Both the position numbers and the translations under genes were made by a program. The notes under the pieces are model-generated. The model did not search any database, was not told the DNA's origin, and worked only from the letters and a program-made list of their open reading frames with translations. A DNA stretch of 64,000 nt from Flavobacterium ginsengisoli (GTDB taxonomy: Bacteria > Bacteroidota > Bacteroidia > Flavobacteriales > Flavobacteriaceae): NCBI RefSeq assembly GCF_029625315.1, contig NZ_CP121110.1, positions 3,109,001 to 3,173,000 on the forward strand, given 5' to 3'. Shown here one piece after another: positions 55,537 through 63,824 of the stretch; the stretch's first letter is position 1; every line of letters begins with the position of its first letter.

Positions 55537-56196
55537 TTATCTACCCAATATTTCAATAATCTTATCCACATTCACTTCACTATAATCATTAATATAAAAA
55601 TCGCATGGCGGAAGTTCTTCTTTTGTATGCGTGCTCAAAACGCCTACGACTTTCATTCCGGCATTTAATCCTGCTGTAATTCCCGAAAAAGAATCTTCGA
55701 AAACCACACAATCAGAAGGAGAAACTCCAACTCTTTCTGCCGATTTTAAATACACTTCAGGATTTGGTTTATGAAATGTAACGTCTTCGCTAGACATCAT
55801 CGAATCCATTTTTTCGCCAAGTTTCAAAGCGTTTGCAATCAAATCCAGATTCGCACGAGGCGCCGATGTTGCAACGGCTGTTTTGAAACCACGAGATTTT
55901 AATTCGTTTAAAAAATCCATATAATACGGAATCGCTTCGACTTTGTCTTTGTAAATCTCGCGAAACATTCCTTCTTTTTCGTCTTCTAATTTTATCAGTT
56001 CTTCTCCCGCAATCGGACGTTTGAAGAAATGCGTCATGATATAACTATTGTGTTTTCCGTACATATGTTCTTCAAATTCTTCTTTCGTGTACGGAATATT
56101 ATATTTATCGAAAAACTTTTCAAAAGCGATTACATGATGCGGATTTGTATGCGAAATCACACCATCCATATCAAAAATTACACATTGCTGGCTCAT
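55537..56196 (-). CDS. HAD hydrolase, beta-phosphoglucomutase-like
   Basis: A 219-residue HAD protein: FDMDGVISHTNPHH (Asp nucleophile and Asp+2), AVATSAPRANLDLI (motif II), FHKPNPEVYLKSA (Lys) and VVFEDSFSGITAGLNAGM (motif IV). The helical cap is of the PgmB/sugar-phosphatase kind. VISHTN differs from the maltose-operon enzyme's VIVDTA, and there is no sugar phosphorylase nearby, so it is probably a general sugar-phosphate phosphatase. Confidence 0.82.
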   Translation of the reverse strand: MSQQCVIFDMDGVISHTNPHHVIAFEKFFDKYNIPYTKEEFEEHMYGKHNSYIMTHFFKRPIAGEELIKLEDEKEGMFREIYKDKVEAIPYYMDFLNELKSRGFKTAVATSAPRANLDLIANALKLGEKMDSMMSSEDVTFHKPNPEVYLKSAERVGVSPSDCVVFEDSFSGITAGLNAGMKVVGVLSTHTKEELPPCDFYINDYSEVNVDKIIEILGR

Positions 56197-56239
56197 AATT
56201 TTGTTTTGTTGTTTTTAACGGATGCAAGATAAGTTTTTC

Positions 56240-56276
56240 CGCAGAGTTACACAGAGGTTTCTCACAGAGATTCACC
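56240..56276. repeat. fragment of the cagagattcac palindrome
   Basis: ccgcagagttacacagaggtttctcacagagattcac is a decayed relative of the 24473-24537 element. The remaining gap 56277-56547 holds the next palindrome and an unpaired aatctttataatctgtggc half-arm at 56424-56442, but no gene. Confidence 0.5.
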
Positions 56277-56311
56277 AAGATTTTTTTTGAATCTCGCAAA
56301 GTCGCAGAGTT

Positions 56312-56406
56312 TTATTTCACGCAGATTTAAAATGATTTAAGCAGATAAGCGCAGATATTATTAAAATCAAAATTAAATCTGCTAAAATCTGCCGAATCTG
56401 CGTGAA
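56312..56406. repeat. cacgcagatt palindrome (copy 2)
   Basis: Arms ttcacgcagatttaaaatga and ctgccgaatctgcgtgaaa, with agcagataagcgcagat and aaatctgctaaaat inside. Very close to the 55159 copy. Confidence 0.85.
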
Positions 56407-56547
56407 ACAAAAATCCTTTTAATCTTTATAATCTGTGGCTTTAAAAATAAAACTCTTTGCATCTCTACTCCCGATGGCTATCAGGATTGCGAGAATAATA
56501 GACAAAGATTGGCAAAAACTTGAAACATTAAGCCTGAAACAAAACCT

Positions 56548-58131
56548 TTACCCAATCCAAATTTTGCTTTTAACCAAAGTCATAGTCTGTCTCAAATGCT
56601 GATTGCACGCAATAAGAATAATCAAAACCAATAAACCGTAACCTACAATAGTGTAAATCTCCATATCTGCCAACAGAGTCGACTGTTTGGCAATGCTTCC
56701 AAAAATCTTTTTCATAGCTAAAACATTCGCATTATCTGCCGAATATCCTTTGGCAATAAAACTCTGCGTAGCGTTTGCAATGTTTTGCTGTGCTTCGGGA
56801 TTTTCGCCAGTTACAAACTGACTTAGTTTTAAAAAGTGTTTTTTGTTTAAAAATACAGTTGCATTCTGCATGACGCAAAAACCAATCGTACTTCCCCAGA
56901 AACGTCCAGAAACGCCGACAATTCCTGAAGAAACCGCCATATTTGCAGGAACCGAAGAAGTAGTAAATAAAATCAACGGAACAAATAACAATCCAACTCC
57001 GATGCCCTGCAAAAAGTACGGAACAATAATATCTGATAAAGCCACATCGGGCACAAATAGAAACGTAAACCAAAAGTGATACAACGCAATCAGCGAAAAA
57101 CCAATCAGAAAAATGATTTTGGTCGAAAGCGATTTCATCAAGAAAAAAGCCGCCAAAACCAATCCGATGATATTTCCGAGTCCGTTAATGTATTGCACAC
57201 CCGCAACTCGAGACGGATCCCAATTCCAAATCGAATACATCGCCGAATGGCAAAGACTCAACGTTGCTCTGCTGATGTAAAACAGGAAAAACAATAAAAA
57301 CCCAATTCTCAGATTGGCGTATTTAAAAACTTCAAAATTAAAAGTTGGCCTTTTAACCAAAAGCTCTTTGAAGATGAACAAACCTCCCGTAATAAGTGCC
57401 GTAATAAGCATTAAAACCATTTGAGAAGATTCGAACCAATATTTTTTCTCGGCATACACAAAAAAGTAGGCACCGCAAAGAATAGCTGTTAAAACCAAAA
57501 AATAGCTCATCCAGTCGATTTGATACAACGGGATTTTCTTTGTTGTTCGGTGCCCACGAAAAGTAACCAAGATTAAAAAGACATTTAAAACCTGCAGTCC
57601 GCCCGAAACATACAGCATGTATTTCCAATCGTAATGATCCAGAAACCAAACCGCAATATTCATAATAAAAGGCGTTGACAACAGTAGAGAACCATAATAA
57701 AAGGAAAACCCAATTATAATGGCATTTTTAGAATCAAACTGCTCAATAAGCAATTGTCTGATGGTAATGGCAGGAAGCGCCATTAAGATTCCTTCGGCAA
57801 CTCTCAGCAATAGAAAAACCGCAAAATTATCGACATAACCCGACGTTACAATCGTAACTCCAATTAAGGAATAAACGCCCATGAGGTAATTTTTGGCAGG
57901 AAAAAAACTCGAAAATCGGCTTTCTATAAGAATTGTCGCCAGCAGAGTCCCATACGTAACGCACATCGCGTACTGCAAATCTTCGGGCTCAATGTCCAGA
58001 AAACTTGCCGCATATGTTACGTTTGACGTATAAACTCCCAATAAAATCATGGAATGCAAAAGACAAACAAACAAAATCGTAATGATTGCCCATTTTGGAA
58101 CCCATGATTTAAAAATACTTTTATCTTCCAT
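56548..58131 (-). CDS. emrB: DHA2-type MFS efflux pump (EmrB-like)
   Basis: A 527-residue inner-membrane protein with about 14 helices. The segments LRVAEGILMALPAITIRQLLIEQF and PYFLQGIGVGLLFVPLILFTTSSVPANMAVSSGIVGVSGRFWGSTIG resemble EmrB/DHA2 drug:proton antiporters. The N-terminal soluble leader is short (MEDKSIFKSWVPKW). Its ATG comes 1 nt after the repaired stop of the membrane-fusion gene, and the TolC gene precedes them, so the three should form one tripartite pump. The drug is unknown. Confidence 0.9.
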   Translation of the reverse strand: MEDKSIFKSWVPKWAIITILFVCLLHSMILLGVYTSNVTYAASFLDIEPEDLQYAMCVTYGTLLATILIESRFSSFFPAKNYLMGVYSLIGVTIVTSGYVDNFAVFLLLRVAEGILMALPAITIRQLLIEQFDSKNAIIIGFSFYYGSLLLSTPFIMNIAVWFLDHYDWKYMLYVSGGLQVLNVFLILVTFRGHRTTKKIPLYQIDWMSYFLVLTAILCGAYFFVYAEKKYWFESSQMVLMLITALITGGLFIFKELLVKRPTFNFEVFKYANLRIGFLLFFLFYISRATLSLCHSAMYSIWNWDPSRVAGVQYINGLGNIIGLVLAAFFLMKSLSTKIIFLIGFSLIALYHFWFTFLFVPDVALSDIIVPYFLQGIGVGLLFVPLILFTTSSVPANMAVSSGIVGVSGRFWGSTIGFCVMQNATVFLNKKHFLKLSQFVTGENPEAQQNIANATQSFIAKGYSADNANVLAMKKIFGSIAKQSTLLADMEIYTIVGYGLLVLIILIACNQHLRQTMTLVKSKIWIG

Positions 58132-58132
58132 T

Positions 58133-59183
58133 TTAGTGTGCTTGCGATCACAGTAATATTCATTCCCGCTCTTAAAAAGTCGGCTTGTTTGTCGCTGTCT
58201 TTCAACTGAATTCTAACTGGAATTCTTTGTTCTATTTTTACAAAGTTACCCGTTGCATTATCTGGAGGAAGCAATGAAAATCTTGCCCCACTCGCTGGCG
58301 ATAAAGAGGCGATTGTACCAACAAAAGTTTTATCGCTCAAAGCGTCGGCTTTAATTTCAACATCTTGCCCAACGGTTAAATATTGCAATTGCGTTTCTTT
58401 AAAATTGGCCGTAATCCATTTTTCTTTACTTACAATTGATAATAAAGATTGACCTTCTTTTACCAATTGTCCTGGCTGTAAAGTTCGTTTTCCAACCCAG
58501 CCGTCATAAGGCGCTGTAATTATGGTGTACGAAAGAAATAAAGCAGCATTATCTGCAACAGCTTGTTTTGAAGCAATATTGGTTTGTGTTGTCGGAACGT
58601 TTGCTTCGGCAACAGAAGTGCTTAAAGCAGATGAATGGATTCTATTTTTCATTTCCTGAAAATGCGCCTGAGCCGATTCGTAATCAGCTTTTACTTTCTC
58701 TAATTGCTGAGAAGTAGCCGCTTCTTCGCTTACCAAAGCTTTGTATCTTTCATATTCCAATTTAGTTTTCCAAAGATTCGATTTTGCGACTTCTAATTGC
58801 GCTTCGTTAATCGCTGTTGCACTTGCCGTATTTATGGCATTTTTCTGCGCCACAACGCTGTTTTGTTGCGCATTTTGAACATCGGCAAGAGCCACATTCA
58901 ATTTTGATTTATATTCACGATTGTCAATCACAACCAAAGTATCTCCTTTATGCACAAACTGATTTTCGTTAAAACGAACTTCCTGCACATAACCCGTAAT
59001 ACGAGACATAATTGGCGTTACATATTGTTCGACTTGCGCGTCGTTGGTTTCTTCGTGATTTCTGTTGAACACATAAAACCAAATTCCTAAAATAACACCG
59101 CTTATAACAAGCACACACGCAATAATTGTTATTAGTATATGAAACGTTTTATTTCTTCTAGTTTCATTTTTTATCTTAACCAT
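58133..59183 (-). CDS. emrA: HlyD/EmrA-type membrane fusion protein, C-terminal frameshift
   Basis: About 349 residues after repair. One N-terminal membrane helix (ILITIIACVLVISGVILGIWFYVF), then the lipoyl/barrel-sandwich domain (VTPIMSRITGYVQEVRFNENQFVHKGDTLVVID), a coiled-coil hairpin (about 75-190) and a beta-barrel (YDGWVGKRTLQPGQLVKEGQSLLSI). As read, the frame runs 85 nt into the pump gene with an unlikely tail. Removing one base at 58142/58143 (gcttgc to gctgc on +) ends the protein at MNITVIAAH, 1 nt before the pump ATG. The repair recreates GCWGC. Confidence 0.88.
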
Positions 59184-59262
59184 ATCTCTTTAACTTAGTT
59201 CTTTTCTAAAAATCTTTCTTCTTTAATCTTTTTTCTAAGGCTTTAGCCTAATCTCTCACCAT

Positions 59263-60618
59263 CTAGCTCTGCGGAAGCATTCCAGCCGTATGAAGCAGTT
59301 CGTAATGTTTTAAAACCGCATCCAATCGCGTAGAAATTTTGTTGTATTTCGCCTGAAGCAAAGCATTATCAGCGTCGACCATTTCGGTAATTAAAACCAG
59401 CTGATTTAAGTATTTCAGCTTTACAATACGGTAATTTTCATCAGCCAAATCCAGTGCTTTGTCCACAACAACAAACTTTTCAAGAATTTCCTGATACTGC
59501 GTATGTTCTTTATAAAGCTTATCTTGAATTTCCTCTTTTACGATTTCATTCTGCATTTCCTGCCATTTGATTTTGGTGTTCGCCTGCTCCATTTTGGTTT
59601 TATTTTTATATAAAGACGAAAGATCAAAAGTGGCTTCAATACCAACTTGTCCTAAAGTATAGAGATACGGATTAGGCGGAAAAAATTTATAGTTTGGATA
59701 ATAAAAACCGTAATTCCCAAAGAAATGAACGCTTGGCAAATAGTTTCCTTTTACCATTTTCAGTTCGGTTTTACTGATATTCAGCTCCTGACTTGCAATA
59801 CGCATTTCTTCGTTTTGCAAAGCTTTATTCATATAAAAATCATAGGGATCTAAACCGTTCATTTCGTCCAAACTTGACGTTGTATCAATCGCAATTTCTT
59901 CGTTTTCTGGAATCTGTATCAGCGTTTTCAGATCGTGAAGTGCGATTTTAATGTTTTTGGAGTTAGTTAACGCATTCAATTCGCGATCTGAAAGCTGTAA
60001 TTCGGCACGAATAACTTCGTTTTTCGTAACCGTTCCATGTTTATGAAGCGATTGCACTTCTTTCAATCGGCTTTTTTCTTCTTTGATGTTTTCTTCGAAT
60101 ATTTTCTGAAGTTCCATCATTTTATAAATTGCCAGATAGTTTGCCACCACTTCAAGCTCGATATCATTTTCGGCCTTTTCGGTTTTTATTTTAGCTATTT
60201 CGCTTTCCTGATTCGCAATTTTGATGGCATTATTAATCTTATTTCCAGCATAAATTGGCATTTTAAAAGTCGAATTGACCTCATAAATTTCAGGAATTGC
60301 CGGTGTAACTTCTTTGTCTTTTAAAAACCCGCTTCCTTTGAATTCGGTAATATTCGTAATTCGAGAATACATACCGTTTAACTGTACGTCTGGCAGTCGG
60401 AGTTCTTTTCTTTCTTTGATGTTCTGCTCTGAGAGCGTGACCTCCAATTGAGATCTAAGGATTTTTTTGTTGTTTTCTTTAGCTAGCTTCAAAGCATCTT
60501 GCAATGAAACAGTATGAACTTCCTGCGCTTGTAAGCCATTGAATGCTAATACAATTAAGAATAACAGCAGGATTCTGGGAAAACAATCGTCTGTAGAATT
60601 TGTTGTTTTAAGGAACAT
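59263..60618 (-). CDS. TolC family outer-membrane efflux protein
   Basis: A 451-residue outer-membrane channel protein. After the signal peptide (ending LQAQ) come two OEP repeats with long helices: VSLQDALKLAKENNKKILRSQLEVTLSEQNIKERKELRLPDVQLNG and LKYLNQLVLITEMVDADNALLQAKYNKISTRLDAVLKHYELLHTAGML. It lies 79 nt upstream of the fusion-protein gene and is first in the efflux operon. The AraC-type regulator gene precedes it on the same strand. Confidence 0.9.
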   Translation of the reverse strand: MFLKTTNSTDDCFPRILLLFLIVLAFNGLQAQEVHTVSLQDALKLAKENNKKILRSQLEVTLSEQNIKERKELRLPDVQLNGMYSRITNITEFKGSGFLKDKEVTPAIPEIYEVNSTFKMPIYAGNKINNAIKIANQESEIAKIKTEKAENDIELEVVANYLAIYKMMELQKIFEENIKEEKSRLKEVQSLHKHGTVTKNEVIRAELQLSDRELNALTNSKNIKIALHDLKTLIQIPENEEIAIDTTSSLDEMNGLDPYDFYMNKALQNEEMRIASQELNISKTELKMVKGNYLPSVHFFGNYGFYYPNYKFFPPNPYLYTLGQVGIEATFDLSSLYKNKTKMEQANTKIKWQEMQNEIVKEEIQDKLYKEHTQYQEILEKFVVVDKALDLADENYRIVKLKYLNQLVLITEMVDADNALLQAKYNKISTRLDAVLKHYELLHTAGMLPQS

Positions 60619-60800
60619 GAATAATTAAATATTTGATGTCGCAAAGTTCCTTCATTTTTCTGGTGACTGATAATTCTAAAAAGCCAAGAACATATTCATT
60701 TCAGACAAATGTTAAAATCGTGTTTTCCGAAAACGTTATATTAAAACACTGAAAAACAATTTATTACAAAATAGATTTTGATTGTGATTATTTTTTGATT

Positions 60801-60880
60801 GCTCTCGCAGATTCTGCAGATTCTGCAGATTTTTACTTTAATTCATTAATTATCTGCTTGATCTGCCAAATCTGCGAGAG
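60801..60880. repeat. ctctcgcagatt palindrome
   Basis: Arms ctctcgcagattctgcagattctgcagatt and atctgcttgatctgccaaatctgcgagag, in the gap between the AraC and TolC genes; relative of 10951-11020. The left arm also has a short ctgcagatt direct repeat. Confidence 0.85.
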
Positions 60881-60890
60881 AAAAAATAAA

Positions 60891-61712
60891 TCATTTGCTT
60901 TCTAAAATCTCTTCTCCGTTTAAGTAATCGGAAGGTCTTTGGCCTAAAATTTTGAAGAAAGTATTACTGAAAGTCGGAACGCTATTGTAACCAACTTCTT
61001 CGGCTACCTCTTTTACCGAAAGTTTTCTTTCCAACAAAAGTTCGATTGCCTTTAAAATTCTTCGAATCGTATAATATTGAATAAACGACATGCCTAGGTC
61101 TTTTTGAAACAAGCGATACAGAGAGCGTTCGCTGAAACCGAATTCGTGAGCTACATCGGCAAAGAGAATCGTTTCTCCCAGGTTATTTTCAATATAACGA
61201 AGGATTTTACTAAGTCGTTTGTCTTTTGGCTGTGGTAATTCTAAAGGAAGATTATTAGTGCATATTTGCGGAAGAATCGCTTTTATCGCTTTGGCAATGG
61301 CAAAGTTTGGAGTTCCTTTTTTAAGATCACCGTTCCATCGATTGGTAAAAAGCATCATTTGCGGCAATAAATTATTAACCGGATAAATTCCTTCTACTTT
61401 ATAAAAGTCATCTTCGTCTTTTTCAACAGGAAAATACAGATTTCGCATTGTCACACTTTCCGATTTCGGCTCGATGCTATGCTCCACTCCACTCGGAATC
61501 CAGATAAAATGCCTTGCTGGCAAAAAATACGTTTTGGTTTCTGTAGTCACAAAAACAACATCACCTTCTGCATAAAGCAATTGCGCTTTAACATGTCTGT
61601 GTGGCGGAATAAATAATTCACCCATCAAATCATGGTGACAGTATATGCTTTTTTTATCAGCATCTACTTTCCTGATGTAGTATTTATCGAGTTTCTGACC
61701 AGAATGTTCCAT
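60891..61712 (-). CDS. AraC family transcriptional regulator
   Basis: A 273-residue regulator. An N-terminal cupin-like sensor domain (IYCHHDLMGELFIPPHRHVKAQLLYAEGDVVFVTTETKTYFLPARHFIWIPSGVEH) is followed by a C-terminal double helix-turn-helix (LFADVAHEFGFSERSLYRLFQKDLGMSFIQYYTIRRILKAIELLLERKLSVKEVAEEVGYNSVPTFSNTFFKILGQRPSDYL). It lies directly upstream of the TolC-HlyD-MFS genes on the same strand and probably controls them. The effector is unknown. Confidence 0.9.
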   Translation of the reverse strand: MEHSGQKLDKYYIRKVDADKKSIYCHHDLMGELFIPPHRHVKAQLLYAEGDVVFVTTETKTYFLPARHFIWIPSGVEHSIEPKSESVTMRNLYFPVEKDEDDFYKVEGIYPVNNLLPQMMLFTNRWNGDLKKGTPNFAIAKAIKAILPQICTNNLPLELPQPKDKRLSKILRYIENNLGETILFADVAHEFGFSERSLYRLFQKDLGMSFIQYYTIRRILKAIELLLERKLSVKEVAEEVGYNSVPTFSNTFFKILGQRPSDYLNGEEILESK

Positions 61713-61786
61713 TGGTGTTTAATACAGCGGTTTTTTCGTTATATTAAAGATAAGGAAATTAAATTCCAAATTTCAATTCCACAACG

Positions 61787-61890
61787 TTTGTCATTTCGAC
61801 GAAGGAGAAATCTCCGTAAGTAGCTCCGTCGCTATAATCCAATCTTTGTGGAGCTTCTTGTGAAGATTTCTCCTTCGTCGAAATGACAAA
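61787..61890. repeat. tttgtcatttcga palindrome (copy 3)
   Basis: Arms tttgtcatttcgacgaagg...agaaatctccg and gaagatttctccttcgtcgaaatgacaaa; loop with agtagctccgtcgctataatcc. Closest to copy 2. Confidence 0.88.
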
Positions 61891-61938
61891 TCAGAGTGAG
61901 TAATACAAAACTTTGCGGTTAAATAACAAAAACAAAAA

Positions 61939-61960
61939 AGCCTTTCCGTTAAGAAAGGCT
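61939..61960 (-). terminator. terminator of tRNA-Asp copy A
   Basis: agcctttc and gaaaggct pair perfectly over 8 bp with loop cgttaa; the poly-A on the + left side gives the T-run for minus transcripts. Confidence 0.8.
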
Positions 61961-61974
61961 TTTAACAACTTAGG

Positions 61975-62048
61975 CGGTCTGGACGGGACTCGAACCCGCG
62001 ACCCCATGCGTGACAGGCATGTATTCTAACCAACTGAACTACCAAACC
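61975..62048 (-). tRNA. tRNA-Asp (anticodon GTC), copy A
   Basis: A 74-nt cloverleaf on the minus strand. The acceptor ggtttgg pairs with ccagacc, discriminator G. The D-arm has agttcagttggtta, the anticodon arm atgcc-tgtcacg-gcat type loop shows GTC, and the T-arm is gcgggttcgagtcccgt. CCA is not encoded. The mature sequence is identical to copy B. Confidence 0.95.
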
Positions 62049-62065
62049 CTGCGTTATTGCGAGTG

Positions 62066-62095
62066 CAAAAATACAACAGAATTTCGTTTCTGCAA
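62066..62095 (-). promoter_or_regulatory. promoter of tRNA-Asp copy A
   Basis: On the minus strand TTG (62093-62095), a 19-nt spacer and TATTTTTG (62066-62073), 17 nt before the tRNA. The spacer is shared with copy B. Confidence 0.75.
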
Positions 62096-62194
62096 GCGTT
62101 TTTTTAAATAAAATTTCAAGAAATTTTTAATCGATTAAAATCCAATATTTTAAAAATCCAAGTTTTAATAAAAAAGTAGGAACTTTCTTTTACT

Positions 62195-62556
62195 TAACCG
62201 CTAAGAACGCTATCCCGATAGCTATCGGGAACTCAAATTCCGCAAGTTTTTCATTCATATAGCTTATGGTTTCAACCACGAGAAACGTATTTATATAGAT
62301 TGTATTCCCGTGGTTGAAAACACGGGCTATGTTTTAATATATAAATGGAAAATCTTTGCAGAGTTACTTGTGAAGATTTGCTTTGCCTATTCGCTATCGC
62401 TCGAGCCTCGTTCCTCGAAATGACAAACTGTTACATTAAAATCAGAATTGAGAAAAAAAAATCGCAAAGCTTAAAATTAATTAAGCTTTGCGAACTTTGC
62501 ATTCTTTAGAAAATATCTTTGTGTTCTTTGCGTAAACCTTTGCGCTCTTTGCGGTA
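62195..62556. repeat. gene-free block of repeat fragments between the tRNA-Asp genes
   Basis: This stretch contains a half-arm of the aaccgcaaag family (62195-62210), a perfect tcccgatagctatcggga palindrome (62213-62230), a gtttcaaccacg / cgtggttgaaaac hairpin (62269-62321), a half tttgtcatttcga element (62352-62427) and an aatcgcaaagc...ctttgcggta unit (62461-62556). No coding frame was found. Confidence 0.7.
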
Positions 62557-62586
62557 AAAACAAAAAACCAAAAGTGTTTTAAATCA

Positions 62587-62617
62587 AAAAAGCCATCCAC
62601 AAAAGTGGAAAGCTTTT
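62587..62617 (-). terminator. terminator-like hairpin
   Basis: aaaagccatccac and gtggaaagctttt pair with a 3-nt internal loop; the A-run on the + left side suggests minus-strand termination. Which gene it would serve is unclear; a second hairpin, gctacga...tcgtagc, is at 62640-62662. Confidence 0.45.
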
Positions 62618-62639
62618 CATTGGTCTAACTACTAAACCA

Positions 62640-62662
62640 GCTACGAGTTACAAAGTCGTAGC
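62640..62662. other. perfect 7-bp hairpin, possible tRNA remnant
   Basis: gctacga and tcgtagc enclose gttacaaag; on the minus strand the loop reads ctttgtaac, resembling a Thr (TGT) anticodon loop. No acceptor or T-arm is present, so this is only a possible remnant. Confidence 0.25.
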
Positions 62663-62704
62663 AAAACAACACAACTAATCTTAGATACCGTATTTGGGCA
62701 AAAA

Positions 62705-62726
62705 AGCCTTTCTGTTAAGAAAGGCT
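62705..62726 (-). terminator. terminator of tRNA-Asp copy B
   Basis: agcctttc and gaaaggct pair perfectly (loop tgttaa), nearly identical to the copy A terminator; poly-A on its + left side. Confidence 0.8.
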
Positions 62727-62737
62727 TCCCAATATTG

Positions 62738-62811
62738 CGGTCTGGACGGGACTCGAACCCGCGACCCCATGCGTGACAGGCATGTATTCTAACCAACTGA
62801 ACTACCAAACC
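62738..62811 (-). tRNA. tRNA-Asp (anticodon GTC), copy B
   Basis: A 74-nt cloverleaf identical to copy A over the mature tRNA. Acceptor ggtttgg/ccagacc, discriminator G, anticodon GTC. CCA is not encoded. The promoter spacer and terminator are also conserved, so the whole unit was duplicated. Confidence 0.95.
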
Positions 62812-62829
62812 TCTGCGTTATTGCGGTTG

Positions 62830-62859
62830 CAAAGATATAACAGAATTTCGTTTCTGCAA
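62830..62859 (-). promoter_or_regulatory. promoter of tRNA-Asp copy B
   Basis: On the minus strand TTG (62857-62859), a 19-nt spacer and TATCTTTG (62830-62837), 18 nt before the tRNA. Confidence 0.8.
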
Positions 62860-62897
62860 GTGTTTTTGTAAAAAAAATGAAATTATTTTTTAAAGTA

Positions 62898-63824
62898 TTA
62901 TCCAAAGTTTTGTTTTTCAACCAAATATGTAGTCAATATTTTTTCAAAATTATCACCAACATTTACCGGAACGTACTTAATTTGGTTCTTTGCGCAGGTT
63001 AAAGCCAAGTTTTTAAAATAAGCTTCTACCCTCTTTTCATATTGCTCTTTTACATTATCAGCAAAAATCGAAACCTCTTCTCCCGATTCTAAGTCGATAA
63101 ACTTTCTTGGCGTGTTATCAAAATCAAACTTCAGTTCGGTTTCATTATCAACTACATGAAACAAAACTACTTTGTGTTTGTTGTGTTTAAGATGCTGTAA
63201 TGCATTAAAAAGCTTTTCATCATCTTCCGTCTGAAACATATCGGTAAACAAAATAATCATCGAACGGCGATGCATTTTCTCAGCAATCTGATGCAAATAG
63301 GTAATCGTATCAGTCGTTTTTTTGACTTTTGGCTGAACCAATAATTCTTCCAGTTTATTCAAAAGCATTCTATGATGGCGATCACTTCCTTTCTCGGGAG
63401 CGTAATATTCGTATTTATCTGAGAAAACGCTTAAACCAACTGCATCACGCTGTTTCTTTAAAATATTCATCAAAACCGCCGAAGCCAAAACCGCAAAACC
63501 AATCTTCTTTTCATAAAAAGGCTGATTCGATTTCAGTTCAGGATAATGCATCGATGACGAATTGTCTACAATCAAATGACAACGCAAATTGGTTTCTTCC
63601 TCAAAACGTTTCGTGTACAAACGATCGGTTTTGGCAAACAATTTCCAGTCGATATGTTTGGTGCTTTCTCCAGCGTTATAGACTTTATGTTCGGCAAATT
63701 CGGCCGAAAATCCATGAAACGGACTCTTATGCATTCCCGATATAAAACCTTCCACAACCTGATTGGCCAGCATTTCGAGATGCTGAAAACTGGAGACTTT
63801 TTCTATTTCCGATTCGATTTTCAT
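62898..63824 (-). CDS. DUF58 protein of a MoxR/Bat-type operon
   Basis: A 308-residue cytoplasmic protein. GFSAEFAEHKVYNAGESTKHIDWKLFAKTDRLYTKRFEEETNLRCHLIVDNSSSMHYP is the DUF58 signature; the SSSM stretch resembles the MIDAS of von Willebrand A domains, and the rest (MIILFTDMFQTEDDEKLFNALQHLKHNKHKVVLFHVVD) also has the vWA fold. Such proteins are usually found with MoxR ATPases and Bat proteins. Its ATG overlaps the upstream gene's stop (ATGA). Confidence 0.9.
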   Translation of the reverse strand: MKIESEIEKVSSFQHLEMLANQVVEGFISGMHKSPFHGFSAEFAEHKVYNAGESTKHIDWKLFAKTDRLYTKRFEEETNLRCHLIVDNSSSMHYPELKSNQPFYEKKIGFAVLASAVLMNILKKQRDAVGLSVFSDKYEYYAPEKGSDRHHRMLLNKLEELLVQPKVKKTTDTITYLHQIAEKMHRRSMIILFTDMFQTEDDEKLFNALQHLKHNKHKVVLFHVVDNETELKFDFDNTPRKFIDLESGEEVSIFADNVKEQYEKRVEAYFKNLALTCAKNQIKYVPVNVGDNFEKILTTYLVEKQNFG

